Program-made: the position numbers and the translations under genes
Part shown: positions 56,304 through 64,000 of the stretch, piece after piece
Numbering within the stretch: position 1 is the first letter of the stretch
How the letters are laid out: each line of letters begins with the position of its first letter
The notes under the pieces: model-generated
Told to the model about the DNA's origin: nothing
Databases searched by the model: none
The model's input: the letters and a program-made list of their open reading frames with translations, nothing else
Origin: Sorex araneus
Taxonomy: Eukaryota; Chordata; Mammalia; Eulipotyphla; Soricidae
Reading direction: 5' to 3'
DNA: 64,000 nt
Assembly: GCF_027595985.1 (NCBI RefSeq)
Contig: NC_073304.1
Coordinates: 221,626,500-221,690,499, forward strand

Positions 56304-59300
56304 CATGTGCACACATCACATAACATGTGCATATGCATAGGTGCATGCACATACATACCACACATGCACACATCACACATATATGAACCACACACCAAAC
56401 ACACGTGTGCTCACACCACATACACACATTGTTTTAAAAAAAAAAGCCCCCACTCTGGAGTCCCTCGTGTCCCCCCTTGGGGCGTGTTAGTCTTTTCTTT
56501 TTCTTCATGGAGTTCCTCTGTGCTCATATTTCCCAAATAAAAACTATTTTTACTTCAAAAAGGAAAAAAAAGAAAAGGCGTGAAGCGTGGGCATCCCAGG
56601 AGGCCGCGGGCTGCGCCTCCTCTCCCCCTGGTCTGGAACCCCAGGCCCAGGTGAGGACGGCCTCACCCCTGCACTGTGGGCGGCGCGGCAGGCCCGGGAC
56701 AGAGGGACCCTCAGGACCTGGAAATCAGGGAAGGCCAGGGGGAGACGGCCTGGAGACAGGCGAGTGGGCCGAGGGCGGGGGCGGGGGAGCAGCTTGAGCC
56801 TCAAGGACCGGACGCCCCCACCCCGCTGGCCCGGCCAGCCCAGCTCCACGCACTGGTCTGGGCCCCTGCAACATCGCTCACACTTGAAACAGAAAGTGGG
56901 GCGTGAGGGGGCGCCTCCCCGCCCCGCTGGCCAGGGCCATCTCTGCTCCCACCTGCCCCCCTCGCCGGGCCTCTGTGTGAACAGGACACTCCCTGTCCTG
57001 TTCCCCACCTGACTGGGACCACCCTGCCCTCCGCCCCACCAGCCCGTCCCGGTTCCACGCTCCCAGGCTGTGCAGCCTCAGGATGACGCTGAGACCTCTC
57101 TGAGCCCCTCCTTGGTCCACGAAGAGGGAAGCCCTGGGATGCGGGGCCGCACGATGTGCGGGCGGAAGGGGGCGTCCCAGGGTGCAGAGTCTCCTCGCTG
57201 CTGGGGGGGGGGGGAGTCAGCATGCCAACCCATCTGGCCTCCACGTGGCGCCAGCCTTGCTGAGCCCCCATGTGGGGGATCCTGGCACTGTCGGGTAGCA
57301 AACACCCTGTCCTCGGACCCCCCCCCCCCCACTTCCTGAGGAGCCCCCGGCGCTGGCAAATGGCTGTGTGGCCCCCTCCCTGCAGGACAGATGACCACGA
57401 CCCCAGTGAGGGGGCCGCCCACGGAGGGCTGGCTTACTCTCCTGGGGCCACAGGGCCGCACCCCAACCCCCCAGAAGGAAGAACCCAGGGCCGAGCAGTA
57501 GGACAGTGGGGAGGGCACTGGCTTTGCACGTGGCCAACCTGGGTTGATCCCCGGCAGCCCCCGGAACCCCCCCCAATCCCACCAGGAGGGAGTCCTGAGT
57601 GCAGTCAGGATTACCCCTGAGCACTGCTGAGTGTGGCCCCCTTCCCGCCCCCAAAAAAGGAAAAGACCAACCCACCTCCCTCTCAGGGCCCATGTACCCC
57701 AGGGTCCTAGCTGTACCAGAGTCCCAAGACCCCAACCCCCAGTGAAGTGGGGACACACTTAGTGGTGCTCAGGGTCACTCCTGGGGGTTGGGGGACTCAG
57801 GGAGTTGATATGGGGTCAGCCATGGACAAGGTCGGCGCCTTCATCCCGCTCACTCTCCTATCTGGCCCCCCACCCCATGTTCCAGTGAAGCCAAAGAGCT
57901 CCTGGCCAGCCTCCAGCCCTGGCTGTCCCCTGGCCGTCCCCTGACCGCCCAGGGCACCCGGCCTCTGCTGTCCTTGGCCCGCAGCTGCAGAATCTGCCCC
58001 CTGCGTCCTCAGGTGCCTGCACTCCTGTGCTCGGTCCGACCCACCCCTCCAAACCACACCGTCTGGTACTTGTGTCGCAAAGTGAGGGGACCCGTAGAGG
58101 TGGGTACCGGGACCATGCCTCGGGGTGCAGGTGCACCTGTGAACAGCTGGGGTCCCCGGGGGCAGAGGCCGTGCCTTCCCTGTAGCCGGCGCGACACTTT
58201 CTAGGTTTTCTGGGGGGCAGGGCCGGGCCCGTCCTAGTCCCAGAACTACAGACACCGCCCCCAGGGCTCTACCCAGGCTACACCAGCAGCTCGGGGAAGG
58301 GGAGACGAGAATCAAGTTGGCGGTTCCCCACCCCGCCGCCTCCGGGCACTGCTCCTGGTGCTCCCCCCGCCCCAGCTCCTCCTCAGCACAGCCTGGCCCC
58401 GCCCTCCTCACCCACCCACCTGGACCCCACACCTCCTGATGCTCCGCCCCGCCTCTCAGGGCATCGCCCCCTCTGCGGCCCCCCACGCACTCAGAGCAGG
58501 TGCCAGGGAGCCCACAGAGGCCTCAGGGGCTGCTTCATCTCCTGGAAACGGAAACGCCACGGCATGGGCTTCCCAAGGACTGAATGAAAGCCCCCCCCCC
58601 CCGTGCTTTGCTGGCGGTGGGGGCTCGGGGGCCACACAGGGCAGTGTGTGGGGGTGTCTCCCAGGGATGCTCCAGGAACTCGGCAGTGCCTGGGCCCCCA
58701 CATGCAAAGCCTGCACGCAGCCCCCCATGCCACGCTCCCCCCAAGACACCTTCTTGGTGGTGGGAGGGGGAGTCACACCTGGCGATGCTCAGGGGGGTCT
58801 CTGCCTCTGCTCCAGGGTCTCTCCTGGAGGTGAGCACCTTACCCCTGCCCCATCCCTCCGGCCCTGGGCCCCACTAGTGCCTTATAATCGGAAGTGTAAA
58901 GACCCGGGGGTCCGGTGATCTGATGGGGGAGCTGGGCCAGTAGGGAGGCACAGAGAGGTGGGGCCCAGCAGGGACCCCGGGGAGCCTTCGGGGCAACTGC
59001 GACTCCAGGGCCCCCAAAATTTCAACTCTTGGGGCCAGAGATACAGCCCAGAGCCTAGGCAGGGTGCTCGCCCTACTCACGACCGACCCAGGTTCGAACC
59101 CCGGCACCCCGTAAGATCCCCTGAGCACAGCTGGGTGTGACCCCAAACAAACAAACAAAAAGTGTCGCCCTTGAGGACAGCGGGAGCCACTTCCAAGGAA
59201 CGATGTGACCTTGTAGCTGAGGGCAGGTCCTGCAGGGCAGGCCACGGTCCTGGGGGGACACACAGGGCAGTCATGAGGAGAGCCAAAGTGCCCCCCTAGC

Positions 59301-62300
59301 CTGACTGGAGAGAGTGCAGGACTCACTCGCCCCGGAGCCTGGCAGGAAACCCCCGGTGCCCTGGCCCCGCCAGCCACAGGCTGCACCTGCCGCCCCCTAG
59401 CACCTGGGACCCCAAAGACCCTCCGAGGAGTCACAGAAGGCAGCGTGGGGGGGGGGGCTCCAGCCGGGAGCCCTGCGGGCAATGCGAGGCTCCAGCCAAC
59501 CCTGGGGTGTGGGTGGGGGTTCCGGGCTCTGCCTTGGGAGACTTGGGGCACCACAGCCGCCTCCGCAGAGCCTCAGCTCTGGCCGAGCGCGGCCCTGGCA
59601 CGGCCCCCAGCAGGGCCGGCTCGGCGCAGCCCACATCCGAGTCCTGACCCCAGCTGCCCGCTCCACTGTGCCCACACGGCCCTGACCCCCAGGCGGCTCA
59701 GGGACGGGGGCCCCCTCCCCGAGGCTTGGGGCCCCCCATGCTGTCCCCGTTCACCCTGTTTAAGCTCTCTCCTCAGGAGTGGGGTTCCCCTGGGAAAGCG
59801 TGGCCACAGAGCAGCTTTCCTGTGCCTTGGGGAGGCCCCCCAGGACACAGGCAGCTGCTCCATAGGCCTGTGCAGTGAGCGACGCCCCCTCCCCCCCCGC
59901 CGACACTGGCCTGTCTCCCCTCAGCTACAAGCTTCCGGGGAACCTGGAAGCCCCCCACCTCTCTGGGCACCTCCATATGGGACAAGCCAGGTACTGAGGG
60001 TGATGCAAAGGGTCCCTGGAGTCCCCCACCTCCCAGCACCCTTCCGCAGGAAGCAGCAGGGGACCCGAGGGGTAGGACAGGGGGTCCAGGGCCTGCCTTG
60101 CAGGTGGCCTATCCCGGTTCCAGCCCTGGAACCCCAGACGGTCCCCTGAGCACCACCGACTGTGATCCCTGAGCACAGAGCTAGGAGTACCGGGCACTAC
60201 TGGGTATGTCCCCAAACCAGCATGAAATTTCTCCGGACATCATAGAGCAAGCAGACACCTGAGTGCTGTGTGACCCGCAGTGGGCCTCCGTTTCTGTGCT
60301 CCCATCTGTGGATTGGGGGCACCATGGCCCCCACCCAGGAGACGGAAGCCGCATGAGGGACCTTGGGGAGGCAGATCAGGGCCGGGGCCAGGAAGCGCCT
60401 ATTCCCATCACCCCTCCAGCTCCCCGGGTCATCGGGGGCACTGGGACAAGGCCAGCGGCCCCCTTTCCCCTTCCTGCGGGGGAGGGAAGCAGACAGATAC
60501 GTCCCTCTGTCTTCCTTGACCTTGCCCCGGCTAGGGTGCCTGATCTGTCCCGGAAGGCAGTTCTGGTCTTGGGGACAGTCGCTGATGAGGAGATGGACAT
60601 GGGGCCAGTCCCCCCTTCCCGAGCCCTGCCCCACCCTCAGGCACAGGCGGCACCTGGGAGAGCAGTGCTGTGGGGGAAACCGAGGCAGGTTTGGGCAGGG
60701 CTGTGTGAGGACCCCCAGGGGCTGCCAACCGGGTCCTGGGAAGACTCTGTCCCCAGAGAGGCTCCACCGGAGGTGACCAGTGGCCCTCCCCCCATGAACA
60801 CAGCCCCTCACACCCCAGAACCTCATCTCTCTCCAGGAAGAACTGGGCCAGGAGAGCCCCCAGACCTTCATGCCTCCCCGGCCCCATTCTCCTCATGTCT
60901 GACCCTTCTATTTGGGGACCCCTCCCCCCAAGATAGACACCCCCCCTCAAATACCAGCTAGGAGGCCCAGGAGGCAGGACGTCCTGGCCAGCACTGCCCA
61001 GGGCTGCCCCGATGGGCAGGGGTTCCAGGGAAGCAAGGTGGACACCCCCTCCCTGGGTACTGAGCTCACAGCACCCCCACCTCAGACCTCCGGGGAGCCT
61101 GGGCAGTCCCTGAGGCCACCTCCCGCCCCCTCCCCTCAGCCCATTACCCACCCCTCCCACTGGCCAGTCCTGAGAGCCGGCCTATCTATTATGCATGCCG
61201 CCTTCCTGCTCCACTCCATTTCCCCGAGTCCCCCCTGCACCCCCCAGCCCCCTCCCCCCCTTGAGGGCTTTTAACCAAGTGCATTAGGCAGGGCCAGGTG
61301 CCAGCCGGGCAGATGTCTGTAATGTCAGCCTCCGTCCCTCCGTCCTCCCTCCCACTGCTCCCAGTTGCCAAAACTTCCCTGCCTGGGCTGCACCCCAGTC
61401 TCCTGCACCTCCATTTCTGCCAGGCCTTCCCCACCAGCCCTCCCGCCCCCGCGGGCCTGGCTAACTTGCAGCTTGCAGCTCCTGGAGAACTGACGCGTGC
61501 TCGATGAATATTCCAGCTGGGCGATTATTATTCACATGATATTAATTAATTATTAATTGCAATTAATCTCCTTCGTTCCTAACCTTCCTCTGGGAGGCAG
61601 AAGGGGCCCGGTGGCTGAAAAGGATGGGAGGGGGGTGGAGGGGAGCTGGTATTCTACGGGTGAGCTTTGGGCCTCCACCCTCGGCGAGGATAGAAAGGAA
61701 AATAACAGGCCTGCCGGCGCAGAAAGGGAAACTGAGGCAAGGAGCAAGCACTGAACGGTTCCAAGCAAGCCCACTGGGGGACAAGGCCAGTCTCACCCTG
61801 GGTGCTCCTTTGAGGCTTCTCCCTGTCCCCCACTGTCCAGGCACAGCCTCTGCATAGATCAGTTCCTTGGGGGCAGGAGCAGTTATGCCTAAAGACTGAC
61901 CAGGGCTACCCTGAGCCCCGGACACCTGCCGGCCACCCTGGGTGGGATCCTCAGGGCGACGGGCGGGGGTTGGGGGGGTGCCGGGCGGAGCTGGTGGGCG
62001 CAGAGACTAGAGGCTCGGGCACCCGCTGACCGCCCATTGCACAGAAGGGGAAGCCTCAGGGCAGCTGCTGGGCACGCGCCCCCACCCCCCACCTGTCCCC
62101 TCTGGGCTCCAGGGCCGGCTCCTACTTGGGGCCTCACCGAGCCCCACTCACCGGGCCCCCCGGAGGCTCCTGGCGGACCCTGGTGTCCAGCTGCTGCCGT
62201 CGGACCTCTCCCCCGGAGCTTTTCCCCACCAGCCGGCTAGGCTCGGTGACCTCGGGGGCGTCCGGGCTCCGCAGTTGGGGGGACACCCTAAAGCGCAGCG

Positions 62301-62739
62301 CTCCGACAGTAGCCTGGGCGCAGAAACCTGGGGAGACAAGGCCGTGGTGGCTGCAGGCAGCTGCCCCCGGGACGAGGGGCTCGCGAGGGACAGGCGCCAC
62401 GACCCCCCGCGCTCCCGCGCTCCCGCGGCGCGGACACAGGAGCCGCTGCCCTGCAGGGCAGCGCCCGCTGGGGAGGGGGCGGGCGCCCCGCCGCTGCCCG
62501 GCCGTCACGACTGTCCCCCCCCGCCCCCAGCCCCGCAGAACGATGCGGAGTCGCAGGCGGCGGCGGGGGGCTGTCCGGGGCGGGCGGCCCGGAGGGGGAC
62601 AGGTGGTGCCGCACCAGCACCGGCACCGGCACTGCGGGCAGCGGCGAGCGCCGCAGCGCGGGGGTCACTCACCGAGCGCGGGGAGCAGCGGCAGCAGCAG
62701 CAGCAGCGCCGCGGTCGCGCAGCGCCGCAGCCGCCTCAT
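48821..62739 (-). CDS. ADAM11: ADAM11 (catalytically inactive metalloprotease-disintegrin), whole gene
   Basis: 27 coding exons (each given below) total 2313 nt, a 770-residue type I membrane protein; human is 769. All junctions are in phase, with AG/GT borders. Order: signal peptide (1-23); prodomain; furin site RRKR ending at 226; metalloprotease-like domain (about 228-440); disintegrin domain (442-530); Cys-rich and EGF-like (CSHHG...GKDCS, about 685-711) regions; membrane span (about 736-757); 13-residue tail. The zinc-site positions read [11 protein letters not shown] (373-383) instead of HExxHxxGxxH, so it cannot be a protease. ADAM11 belongs with ADAM22/23, neuronal surface proteins linked to LGI ligands and Kv1 channel clustering at cerebellar pinceau synapses (established knowledge). 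The tail is the short ADAM11 form ending RGRSGGA. Confidence 0.97.
49301..49318 (-). CDS. ADAM11: ADAM11 exon 26, 18-nt microexon
   Basis: Acceptor CTCCTGAAG|AAACATC after a long CT-rich tract; donor GGAAG|GTACGA. Encodes the NIRRG(R) stretch after the membrane span. It is needed to join exons 25 and 27 in the sequence expected for ADAM11. Confidence 0.85.
49605..49695 (-). CDS. ADAM11: ADAM11 exon 25 (transmembrane)
   Basis: TCCCAG|GTCCCAG to TTTAA|GTAAGA; 91 nt; [20 protein letters not shown] span. Confidence 0.96.
49776..49890 (-). CDS. ADAM11: ADAM11 exon 24 (EGF-like)
   Basis: TCCCAG|GTCTGCA to ACAAGG|GTGAGG; 115 nt; [19 protein letters not shown]. Confidence 0.95.
49994..50162 (-). 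CDS. ADAM11: ADAM11 exon 23
   Basis: CCCCAG|GGGCGGC to CACGGG|GTGCGT; 169 nt; [20 protein letters not shown] and the start of the EGF-like module. Confidence 0.95.
50252..50371 (-). CDS. ADAM11: ADAM11 exon 22
   Basis: CGACAG|GGACGTG to TGCAG|GTGCCA; 120 nt; [20 protein letters not shown], with glycosylation site NIS. Confidence 0.96.
50546..50645 (-). CDS. ADAM11: ADAM11 exon 21
   Basis: CTGCAG|GGGCCGC to AAACA|GTGAGT; 100 nt; [18 protein letters not shown]. Confidence 0.96.
50801..50864 (-). CDS. ADAM11: ADAM11 exon 20
   Basis: CCTTAG|GGCCGCT to CCATG|GTGAGT; 64 nt; [20 protein letters not shown]. Confidence 0.95.
50967..51017 (-). CDS. ADAM11: ADAM11 exon 19
   Basis: CCACAG|TGTCCCC to GAACAG|GTAGGA; 51 nt; [17 protein letters not shown]. 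Confidence 0.96.
51285..51365 (-). mobile_element. SINE fragment in ADAM11 intron 18
   Basis: GGTGCCGGGGCTCCAACTCGG and CTACAAGCAAGGCCTGGAGC resemble a decayed type I body and head. Confidence 0.4.
51534..51614 (-). CDS. ADAM11: ADAM11 exon 18 (disintegrin loop)
   Basis: CCTCAG|TACGAGC to AGCCAG|GTCCGC; 81 nt. Disintegrin loop [12 protein letters not shown], no RGD. The donor GTCCGC is weak. Confidence 0.95.
51754..51846 (-). CDS. ADAM11: ADAM11 exon 17 (disintegrin)
   Basis: CCTCAG|GAATGCA to TGCAAG|GTGCGG; 93 nt; Cys-rich [19 protein letters not shown]. Confidence 0.96.
51962..52033 (-). CDS. ADAM11: ADAM11 exon 16 (disintegrin start)
   Basis: GCCCAG|CTCCTGG to GTGCAG|GTGAGC; 72 nt; [19 protein letters not shown]. 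Confidence 0.96.
52118..52217 (-). CDS. ADAM11: ADAM11 exon 15
   Basis: TGCCAG|GTTCTAT to CTCAAG|GTACCC; 100 nt; [18 protein letters not shown]. Confidence 0.96.
52451..52720. repeat. Composite minisatellite with (TG)n spacers, ADAM11 intron 14
   Basis: Three copies of a ~45-bp unit (GGTGTCCGGCAGGGCACTCT ... GGGGACCCAGAGCTGCT) starting near 52451, 52534 and 52629, each followed by a TG-rich tract. The longest TG run is at 52575-52621. Confidence 0.95.
52744..52795 (-). CDS. ADAM11: ADAM11 exon 14
   Basis: CTCCAG|GTGACTG to ACTGG|GTGAGT; 52 nt; [16 protein letters not shown]. Confidence 0.94.
52874..52964 (-). CDS. ADAM11: ADAM11 exon 13 (degenerate zinc site)
   Basis: ACCCCAAG|TACGAC to GCAG|GTACCG; 91 nt. 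Contains [12 protein letters not shown], where active ADAMs have the zinc-binding HExxHxxGxxH. Confidence 0.95.
53050..53134 (-). CDS. ADAM11: ADAM11 exon 12
   Basis: CCCAG|GGGCAGA to AACGAG|GTGAGC; 85 nt; [19 protein letters not shown]. Confidence 0.95.
53442..53608 (-). CDS. ADAM11: ADAM11 exon 11
   Basis: GCGCAG|ATGTACA to TTCTC|GTGAGT; 167 nt; [20 protein letters not shown] and [19 protein letters not shown]. Confidence 0.97.
53711..53782 (-). CDS. ADAM11: ADAM11 exon 10
   Basis: CCCCAG|TTTGAGC to GACATG|GTGAGC; 72 nt; [20 protein letters not shown]. Confidence 0.96.
53853..53927 (-). CDS. ADAM11: ADAM11 exon 9
   Basis: CCCCAG|GTCCGCC to CAGCTG|GTGAGT; 75 nt; [17 protein letters not shown], first strand of the metalloprotease fold. 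Confidence 0.96.
54118..54182 (-). CDS. ADAM11: ADAM11 exon 8 (furin site)
   Basis: CCCCAG|GCTGCC to GGCAG|GTAGGG; 65 nt; ends PRLRRKRQ, the prodomain cleavage site. Confidence 0.95.
54255..54321 (-). CDS. ADAM11: ADAM11 exon 7
   Basis: ATCACAG|GGACCCC to AACCAG|GTAAGA; 67 nt; [13 protein letters not shown]. Confidence 0.95.
54623..54698 (-). CDS. ADAM11: ADAM11 exon 6
   Basis: GTGCAG|TGGGGTC to CCCCAG|GTGGGT; 76 nt; [14 protein letters not shown], including a glycosylation site NFT. Confidence 0.95.
54781..54866 (-). CDS. ADAM11: ADAM11 exon 5
   Basis: TGCAG|GGGGCTG to CTACA|GTGAGT; 86 nt; [10 protein letters not shown] block. Confidence 0.95.
55344..55410 (-). CDS. ADAM11: ADAM11 exon 4
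   Basis: TTCCAG|CCACCTC to AGCACC|GTGAGT; 67 nt; encodes [15 protein letters not shown]. Confidence 0.95.
55542..55618 (-). CDS. ADAM11: ADAM11 exon 3
   Basis: CAG|CCTGTCC to AACCA|GTGAGT; 77 nt. Encodes VSFVIPAF and a possible N-glycosylation site NFT. Follows the 6.5-kb intron 2. Confidence 0.95.
56055..56068. promoter_or_regulatory. Candidate RFX X-box, perfect palindrome
   Basis: GTTGTCATGACAAC is its own reverse complement and matches the RFX X-box pattern GTTGCCATGGCAAC with two symmetrical changes. It lies at the edge of an AT-rich island (55950-56040) inside the GC-rich ADAM11 intron 2. Confidence 0.5.
56259..56305. repeat. (CA)n microsatellite
   Basis: About 23 CA units, then degenerate CACA/CATG-rich sequence to 56430. 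ADAM11 intron 2. Confidence 0.98.
57485..57660 (+). mobile_element. Type I SINE, diverged (ADAM11 intron 2)
   Basis: GGGCCGAGCAGTAGGACAGTG head, CTGGGTTGATCCCCGGCAGCC, tail CCCCAAAAAAGG. Antisense to ADAM11. Confidence 0.8.
57745..57835 (-). mobile_element. SINE fragment
   Basis: GGGGACACACTTAGTGGTGCTC, GGGTCACTCCTGGGGG; head decayed. Confidence 0.5.
58605..58865 (-). mobile_element. Two old SINE fragments
   Basis: 58625-58725 (GGGGGCCACACAGGGCAGTG; CACATGCAAAGCCTGC) and 58768-58865 (GTCACACCTGGCGATGCTCAG; CCATCCCTCCGGCCC). Confidence 0.55.
59033..59162 (+). mobile_element. Type I SINE, shortened
   Basis: GGGGCCAGAGATACAGCCCAG head, intact B box GGTTCGAACCC, GACCCCAAACAAACAAAC tail. Confidence 0.8.
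60062..60222 (+). mobile_element. Type I SINE, diverged
   Basis: GACCCGAGGGGTAGGACAGGG head, GACGGTCCCCTGAGCACC body, GTATGTCCCCAAACC end. Confidence 0.72.
61495..61575. promoter_or_regulatory. AT-rich homeodomain-motif cluster (candidate enhancer)
   Basis: An abrupt AT-rich island within GC-rich intron 2. It contains GATGAATATTCC, an E box CAGCTG, and at least five TAAT/ATTA cores including ATTAATTAATTATTAATTGC. This is typical of conserved non-coding enhancers; function is inferred. Confidence 0.45.
62152..62327 (-). CDS. ADAM11: ADAM11 exon 2 (prodomain)
   Basis: Acceptor CTCCCCAG|GTTTCTG, donor CCCG|GTGAGT; 176 nt. Encodes the [11 protein letters not shown] block of the ADAM11 prodomain. 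The N-terminal part ([12 protein letters not shown]) is poorly conserved. Confidence 0.93.
62673..62739 (-). CDS. ADAM11: ADAM11 exon 1 (start, signal peptide)
   Basis: ATG at 62739 with G at -3; MRRLRRC followed by a Leu-rich core, a typical signal peptide. Donor CTCG|GTGAGT. 67 nt, leaves phase 1. Confidence 0.95.
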
Positions 62740-62752
62740 GGCTCGAGCATAA
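62738..62752 (-). promoter_or_regulatory. ADAM11: uORF overlapping the ADAM11 start codon
   Basis: On the - strand ATGCTCGAGCCATGA reads ATG CTC GAG CCA TGA. This four-codon uORF has a stop that overlaps the ADAM11 ATG (ATGA). It lies in the 5' leader only if transcription starts above 62752, which the CpG island makes likely. Confidence 0.6.
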
Positions 62753-62910
62753 TCCCCGGGCCCGGGGCTGCGGCGGCGAGCGGCGCGGGCGGGCGGGCGG
62801 CGGGCGGGCGGGGCCAACGGCGCGAGGCGGGGGCGGGGCGGCGGGCGGGGCGGCGCGCACGTGAGCCGGGCCCGGCCTCCGCGCCGCCCCCCGCCGGCCG
62901 CCCCCCGCCC

Positions 62911-63035
62911 GGCCCGGCCCCGCCCGTCCGCCCCGCCGACCCCCGCCGGCCCCGCCCGCGCCACCCTCCCCGCCAGGCCCGGCCCCGCCCGTCCGCCCCG
63001 CCGACCCCCGCCGGCCCCGCCCGCGCCACCCCCCG
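62911..63035. repeat. 65-bp tandem duplication in ADAM11 promoter
   Basis: Copy 1 starts at 62911 and copy 2 at 62976, both GGCCCGGCCCCGCCCGTCCG; nearly identical over ~58 bp. Doubles several GC boxes. Confidence 0.92.
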
Positions 63036-63329
63036 CCGCCCGGCCCCGCCCCGCCGCTCCCCCGCTCCGCCCCCGCCACCACCCCCCCAGCCCGGCCCCG
63101 CCCCGCCGCCCCGCCACGCCCGGCCCTCCAGGCCCCTCCCCGACCGCAGGCCCCGCCCTCCAGGCCCCAGGCCCCGCCCCCGGCCCCGTTTCGCCCCGCC
63201 CCCGCCAGGGGAGGACAAAAGAGGCACCGCCCCGGGGCAGGTGGCGGCCAGGTCCAGGGCCAAGAACCCTTCCTTGCCTTGGCGGCGGGCCACTGTCTGT
63301 CGGGGGCCGTGTGAGACCTGAAGGGGGTC

Positions 63330-64000
63330 CTGCCCTGCCCCGTGTGCCCCCCCAAGCATTGTGACCCCCCACGGCTGTTGTAGATCTAAAGGGAGGGAGG
63401 AACAGGCACGGGCCCCAGGACAGCACCCACTCCCACACCCTCCACCCAGACCCTTCTTAGGATCTGAGCCCCTGCCTTGGGGAGGGCTCCAGGGAGGAGT
63501 CTGTCAGCCAGGTCAGCCAGGCCACGGGGGCTTGGCCTCCGGCCGCTGTCCTCCACTGCTAGCCGGCGCCCCATTTCTGTCTCTCCCGTCCCTGGGCGAA
63601 TCTCTGAGAACGCACCTCCCGCGCCCCCAGCTTCTCCCTCCGAGCCTCCCTCCCCAACTGTACAACCCCCACCACTCCAGCCCTGCTCCTGGGATTCGGG
63701 GCAGAGGGTCTCTCCCCACTCCGGGAGCTGGCAGCTCTGACCTCAGTTCGCAACGCCAGGAAGCAGAGGCCTGAGTAGTGGGGGGGTGTAGACCCCAGAC
63801 AGAGCATCCTGGGAGCTCAGGGCCCCAGGAGCAGGAGTGCAGGCCAGAGGCCGGAAACCCATTCCTGCTGCCTCTGCTTCTGCCTCAGGCTTGTGACAGC
63901 CCCCCCACCCCCACCCCAACTCTATTTTAGGCCCAGAAGAGGTGAGAAGGCAGGGAGGGCTGACATCCACTGGGATGGTGCCGGTCCCCTGCATCCATCT
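63330..64000. other. Upstream flank of ADAM11
   Basis: Moderately GC-rich, no repeat or exon evidence. Could hold distal promoter elements. Confidence 0.45.

Larger units (their letters stand above)
62400..63300 (-). promoter_or_regulatory. ADAM11: ADAM11 CpG-island promoter
   Basis: Extremely CpG- and GC-box-rich DNA covering exon 1 and ~550 bp upstream (higher coordinates). Many CCCCGCCC/GGGGCGGGG Sp1-type sites and no obvious TATA box. Transcription start not determinable. Confidence 0.8.

Noticed and set aside
56436-56580. AATAAA with A-rich sequence in ADAM11 intron 2, possible processed pseudogene or alternative poly(A) site on the + strand
   Set aside because: No parent gene recognisable and no target-site duplication found.
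62275-63321. 348-codon open frame on the + strand over the ADAM11 promoter
   Set aside because: Pro/Ala/Arg-rich translation of CpG-island repeats, antisense to ADAM11 exons 1-2; no domain.

Overview
This is a 64 kb window of a placental-mammal nuclear genome. It holds one complete gene and nearly all of another, arranged tail to tail. On the + strand is GJC1 (connexin 45): a CpG-island promoter at the left edge, a ~27 kb intron crowded with retroposons, then a single coding exon (CDS 27869-29059, 396 codons). On the - strand is ADAM11. I could trace 27 coding exons from the ATG at 62739 to the TAA at 48821. They join in phase at every junction into a 770-residue protein, and a poly(A) signal lies at 47296-47301. 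GJC1 and ADAM11 are also convergent neighbours in human (17q21.31, from general knowledge), which supports both calls.

The repeats point to a shrew (Soricidae). About 90 copies of one tRNA-derived SINE occur. The head has pol III A and B boxes, the body runs through CATCCCATATGGTCCCCTGAG, and the copy ends in an A-rich tail. I recognise it as the Sorex-type SOR SINE. The family assignment is from memory and was not searched. I call it type I. Seven further copies (type II) use the same tRNA-like head but a different body, and end in CAGTG repeats instead of poly(A).

Layout: 1-650 GJC1 CpG island and probable non-coding first exon; 650-27848 intron, AT-rich, with many SINEs, L1 remnants at 13.97-15.15 kb and a degraded antisense class I endogenous retrovirus at 17.15-19.75 kb; 27849-29460 GJC1 last exon; 29.5-47.3 kb intergenic, with a gradual change from AT-rich to GC-rich sequence; 47.28-62.74 kb ADAM11, GC-rich with few SINEs; 62.4-63.3 kb ADAM11 CpG-island promoter with a 65-bp tandem duplication.

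Functionally, GJC1 encodes a gap-junction subunit of cardiac conduction tissue, vascular smooth muscle and neurons. ADAM11 encodes a catalytically dead, neuronal cell-surface ADAM. They are linked by conserved synteny rather than by a shared pathway. Most other long open frames here are artefacts of GC-rich DNA, simple repeats or SINEs.
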